Origin: Soonwooa sp.
GTDB lineage: Bacteria > Bacteroidota > Bacteroidia > Flavobacteriales > Weeksellaceae
Reading direction: 5' to 3'
NCBI RefSeq assembly: GCF_030151385.1
Contig: NZ_JASLDS010000002.1
Span: 1-15,645, forward strand
DNA length: 15,645 nucleotides
The notes under the pieces are model-generated. The model was not told the DNA's origin. It did not search any database and worked only from the letters and a program-made list of their open reading frames with translations. The stretch's first letter is position 1, and the number at the start of each line of letters is the position of its first letter. The translations under genes were made by a program, and so were the position numbers. Below, piece after piece: positions 12,864-15,645 of the stretch.

Positions 12864-12894
12864 CAAATATCAGAACACAAGTACGCAGCCAAAA
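12864..12894 (-). promoter_or_regulatory. Candidate promoter of the tRNA-like/slipin transcript
   Basis: On minus, TTTTG (12894-12890) is followed after 18 bases by GATATTTG (12871-12864), one mismatch from TAnnTTTG. Two TGCGTA sites lie immediately before and just after the TTTTG, so a regulator bound there would contact the -33 region. The predicted RNA start is near 12857, giving a leader of about 660 bases to the slipin ATG. Confidence 0.5.
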
Positions 12895-12900
12895 TACGCA
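12882..12900. promoter_or_regulatory. Paired TACGCA operator, direct orientation
   Basis: TACGCA at 12882-12887 and 12895-12900, separated by seven bases. The same hexamer and spacing recur in inverted form at 12994-13012. Likely binding site of the adjacent WYL regulator on the slipin side. Confidence 0.55.
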
Positions 12901-12993
12901 CTACAACAAACAAAACTCAAGACATATTAAAACACTGATTATCAATTGTAAAAATTTACAAAAACATAAAATAACACGAAAACCACTTCAAAG

Positions 12994-13012
12994 TGCGTAG
13001 ATAGGATACGCA
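12994..13012. promoter_or_regulatory. Paired TGCGTA/TACGCA operator, inverted orientation
   Basis: TGCGTA (12994-12999), seven bases, TACGCA (13007-13012). It sits 17 bases before a candidate -7 box TATCTTTA (13030-13037, one mismatch to TAnnTTTG) of the WYL gene, which suggests autoregulation. Confidence 0.6.
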
Positions 13013-13052
13013 GTAATAATAAAATAATCTATCTTTAACAAAAGAAAAAAAC

Positions 13053-14096
13053 ATGGCTGCTAACAAATTGGCTCTACTTCGCTATAAATGCATTGACGAA
13101 TGTTTGCAAAATCCTTATCGAAAATGGACTTTAGAAGATCTTATTGAAAAAGTTTCGGAGGCGCTTTACGAATACGAAGGTATCACAACAGGCATTTCTA
13201 AAAGAACCATACAAGGCGACATCCAAACCATGAGAAGTGATAAGCTAGGATATAATGCGCCCATTATTGTGACTAAAAATAAGTTTTACAGTTACGAAGA
13301 TACCAATTATAGTATTACCAATTCTCCCATTAACGACCAAGATCTTGGCAAAATGAAAGAAGTTGTATCAATACTAAAACATCTTTCTGGTTTTGATCAT
13401 TTTAATGAAATGAATGAAATTGTGACAAAACTTGAGAGCAAGTATGACCAAAGTATTTCCAAAAATGAAAGCTATGTTCAATTTGAAGAGAATAAACTTC
13501 TAAAAGGTTTAAATTTTCTCAACCTACTCTACCAAAGCATTAGCAAACAAAAACCAGTCTTTATCGAATATAAATCATTCAAAGCGCGTGAAGCTACCCA
13601 AAAAATATACTTTCCCTACTTATTAAAAGAACACAGGAATCGTTGGTTTTTGATATGTAAAGCAAAAGGCACAAATCATTTGGCGACACTTGCGCTGGAC
13701 AGAATCATTAGCCTAAACGAAATAAGCGGCATTGATTATGAAGCTTACCAAGGCATTAACTTCGAACGTTATTACGAAGATACAATTGGTGTCACAAAAA
13801 GCGAAAAAGACCGTGCTTATAAAGTTACATTTTGGGTTAACAAAGAAAACCTGCCTTACATCTTAACAAAACCTTTGCACAAAAGCCAAGTCCTTTTAAA
13901 AGAGGAAGCAGATGGTGCTATATTAAGAATTGATGTTGTCTTGAATTTTGAGCTTGAGCGTGAATTACTAGGATTTGGAGAAAACATTAAAATCCTTGGT
14001 CCAAAAATACTACTGCGCAACATCAAACGCCGCGTTCAAAAAATGAGCTCTTATTATTTTGAATCACCACAAGATACTGAAAACAAAAATTTCTAA
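13053..14096 (+). CDS. WYL-domain transcriptional regulator
   Basis: 347 residues. The N-terminal 75 residues form a winged helix-turn-helix (LRYKCIDECLQ, WTLEDLIEKVSEAL, GISKRTIQGDIQTMRS). The WYL domain spans about 150-225: KPVFIEYKSFKAREATQKIYFPYLL, then HRNRWFLICKAKGTNHLATLALDRI, where the namesake WYL triad reads WFL. A C-terminal WCX-like extension (about 245-330; YKVTFWVNKENLPYIL to RNIKRRVQKM) completes the common architecture. WYL regulators sense nucleic acids or other ligands and control DNA-damage, phage-defence and RNA-repair genes (established for family members). It is divergent from the tRNA-like/slipin transcript and shares a region with four TACGCA half-sites. I infer that it regulates both. 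ATG 13053 lies about 15 bases after a candidate -7 box. Confidence 0.9.
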   Translation: MAANKLALLRYKCIDECLQNPYRKWTLEDLIEKVSEALYEYEGITTGISKRTIQGDIQTMRSDKLGYNAPIIVTKNKFYSYEDTNYSITNSPINDQDLGKMKEVVSILKHLSGFDHFNEMNEIVTKLESKYDQSISKNESYVQFEENKLLKGLNFLNLLYQSISKQKPVFIEYKSFKAREATQKIYFPYLLKEHRNRWFLICKAKGTNHLATLALDRIISLNEISGIDYEAYQGINFERYYEDTIGVTKSEKDRAYKVTFWVNKENLPYILTKPLHKSQVLLKEEADGAILRIDVVLNFELERELLGFGENIKILGPKILLRNIKRRVQKMSSYYFESPQDTENKNF

Positions 14097-14110
14097 AAAC
14101 AAAAAAAATA

Positions 14111-14133
14111 AGGTCGCTCTTACGAGACGACCT
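14111..14133 (-). terminator. Hairpin with T run on the minus strand
   Basis: AGGTCG (14111-14116) and CTC (14117-14119) pair with GAG (14124-14126) and CGACCT (14128-14133) around TTAC with one bulged base. On minus it is followed by TTATTTTTTTTG, a good terminator tail; on plus no T run follows. It may still mark the end of the WYL gene, but its orientation favours a transcript arriving on the minus strand. Confidence 0.6.
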
Positions 14134-14603
14134 CCAAAACAATTCTCTAAAGAAAACACTACTTTCTAAAACCTCGGGGATCTACAATCTCTTTTTCAAC
14201 TTTAGAATATTATAGACATCCTACACTTTACAGCATATCATTGATCAAATGCTCTGACTCCACTTCCCAATATTAAACTGATAACTTAGATTCTTTATGA
14301 AAAAATAGTATTGAGAAAATGCGAGCTTGTGCTTTCATAATTTAGAGAGTATACGACTTTTAGTTTAGCATTGTAAAATTAACACTTCTCCCAACTAAAA
14401 ATCACTTACAAAAGCTATAAAACGATTTTTGTAAACATATTGTATATACAAAAATTACACATCACATAACTGATTGTCATTATATTAGCAAATAAAATAT
14501 TACAACAAAATATACATCTAGTTTACACAAAGTACACATGTAACCGAATAAAAAAGAGTTACAAGCTTAATGTAAAAACTGTTAATAAGCTAAGCTTGAC
14601 AAT
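14134..14603. other. Gene-free AT-rich gap
   Basis: No supported coding frame. Inverted repeats are TTATGAAA (14295-14302) with TTTCATAA (14333-14340), and ATTTTTGTA (14425-14433) with TACAAAAAT (14447-14455), the latter possibly an operator or promoter-proximal site for the TPR gene. The minus-strand terminator at 14111-14133 raises the possibility of a small RNA on minus in this gap, but no exact TAnnTTTG box was found for it. Confidence 0.4.
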
Positions 14604-15545
14604 ATGAAAAGCAAACAATACTATAATCTTTTTTTGATAGTATCCTTACTATTTGTAAGCATTAAATCTTTTGGACAAGCAAAGGTTGATGATGAGATAA
14701 TTTTAAAAACCAGAGTATTAATTGTTGATGAAAAATTTGATGAAGCAGAAAAAATATTGAATCAATCATTAAAAAATGTTGGAAATAATGCATCTCTTCA
14801 AATTCGCATTTACAACAATTATGTCATGCTCTATGTTGTCAATAATGATTTTGACAAAGCACTCCATTATGCTAACCTCATAAAAGCTTCAGCTTCAAAA
14901 ACTGGAGACAAATTGGACGACGCCTATTCTAACTTTTGTTTTGCCAGAATCTACTTGATGAACAATTTGTATGACCAAACCATTCTATACGCCAACAAAG
15001 CCCTAAAAGACTTAGAAAATAAACCTGAAGAAAATTTTTTAAAATCCGATATCTACCGCATTATCGCAACTTGCTATGCAAGACAAGGTGAGTACACTGA
15101 CGAGTACAAGAACTATGTTTTGAAACAGTTATACTACATAGAAAAAACAAATTCTGTATTTGACATTTATGTGACCTACACAGACCTAACTGTAATGTAT
15201 ACTGCTAATTATGAAAAAACAAAACAACAAGAGGATCTTGAGAAAGCTTCTTACTATGCCGAAAAATCACTAGATCTTGTTAAAACTCACAAACTTCCCT
15301 TTTATTCTGCACAAGCCATTGTAAGTGCATATAACAATTTTGCTTCTTTTATTAATCAGTATCCTTATAAAAACCTAAGCAGAGAAAAACGTCGTGAAAT
15401 TGCAAAGTCGTTCATCGATAAAGCTATTGCGATTTCGGAAAAGGCTAACATTAAGAATCTCCAGATGTTCTGCTATGCAACCCATGCCGAGATTTGCGAT
15501 GACAATGCAAAGTTCGGTGTAATTGACCACCTAGATTCGGTTTAA
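14604..15545 (+). pseudogene. Secreted/periplasmic TPR protein truncated by an insertion sequence
   Basis: The frame opens with a signal peptide (MKSKQYYNLFLIVSLLFVSIKSFGQ) and continues with at least five helix-turn-helix TPR-like repeats: KFDEAEKILNQSLK, NDFDKALHYANLIKA, NLYDQTILYANKALKDL, DLEKASYYAEKSLDL and SFIDKAIAISEKA. After CYATHAEICDDN the last dozen residues are encoded by insertion-sequence terminal repeats and the frame stops at 15543-15545. Intact flavobacterial proteins with this N-terminus often continue into a membrane helix and a LuxR- or AraC-type DNA-binding or histidine-kinase domain; that part is missing here, so the protein is probably non-functional or lacks its output. 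The C-terminal identity is inference. Confidence 0.75.
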
Positions 15546-15645
15546 AGTGACCATGTAAGTTCGGTTTAAATTGATCACCTCTTTTTTGTAGTAAAAACGA
15601 CTGTTTTTCATGTGCTAATTTGTATTCAAATATAATTAATTTTCG
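15506..15645. mobile_element. Left end of an IS21-like insertion sequence (continues beyond window)
   Basis: Three tandem copies of a TTCGGTTTAAAxTGACCAC-like unit start at 15513, 15536 and 15560 (spacing 23 and 24 bases). Multiple tandem terminal repeats of this kind are typical of IS21-family ends, where the IstA transposase binds. The outer tip probably begins with TGCAAAG near 15506. The following 65 bases are AT-rich leader; the transposase genes would lie to the right of the window. The target-site duplication cannot be seen because the other end is absent. Confidence 0.75.

Noticed and set aside
1..15645. CRISPR array
   Set aside because: No regularly spaced short repeats of suitable length with unique spacers were seen; the only tandem repeats are the IS ends and isolated pairs.

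Overview
The window looks like a chromosomal stretch of a flavobacterium of the Weeksellaceae, close to Chryseobacterium. The evidence is the low GC content, Bacteroidetes -7 boxes (TAnnTTTG) before several genes, a type IX secretion (T9SS) sorting tail, a PorP/SprF protein, and the order PASTA protein / rluD divergent from ddl-coaD. The genus is inferred from recall of protein style, not from a search.

Layout. (1) 1-3200: a collapsed prophage. It holds an S24-type repressor cut by the window edge, a divergent operator/promoter, two small early genes, a headless tail-protein fragment, a small tail-region gene, a large RNA-like hairpin and an orphan D12-class adenine methyltransferase. (2) 3200-4200: an AT-rich accessory patch. 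Two diverged copies of an 80-base intergenic element, in the same orientation, bracket a small membrane-protein gene; REP-like hairpins follow. (3) 4200-9278, minus strand: T9SS cargo protein, hemW, porP/sprF-like gene, rluD and a three-PASTA membrane protein. (4) 9280-11087, plus strand: a GC-richer structured intergenic element, then the ddl-coaD operon with a strong terminator. (5) 11105-14096: a divergent locus with a slipin gene (minus), an unusually long structured leader of about 660 bases, a promoter region with paired TACGCA sites, and a WYL-domain regulator (plus). (6) 14100-15645: a non-coding gap, then a secreted TPR protein whose end is replaced by the terminal repeats of an IS21-like insertion sequence.

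The most interesting part is region 5. Three tRNA-like modules lie in tandem on the minus strand at 12477-12680. Each has an intact T arm and D arm, but the halves are in reverse order (T arm before D arm). The stems pair correctly only if each module is read as a circularly permuted tRNA. In two modules the acceptor stem is closed by a four-base loop, and two modules are opened at the anticodon loop. The modules therefore resemble anticodon-nicked tRNAs whose acceptor ends have been joined. They lie between a WYL regulator and a slipin, and slipins are found in bacterial RNA-repair operons with RtcB. My inference is a WYL-controlled RNA-damage or anti-nuclease response that makes tRNA mimics plus a slipin. 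RtcB and Ro60 are not in the window, so the link is a hypothesis.
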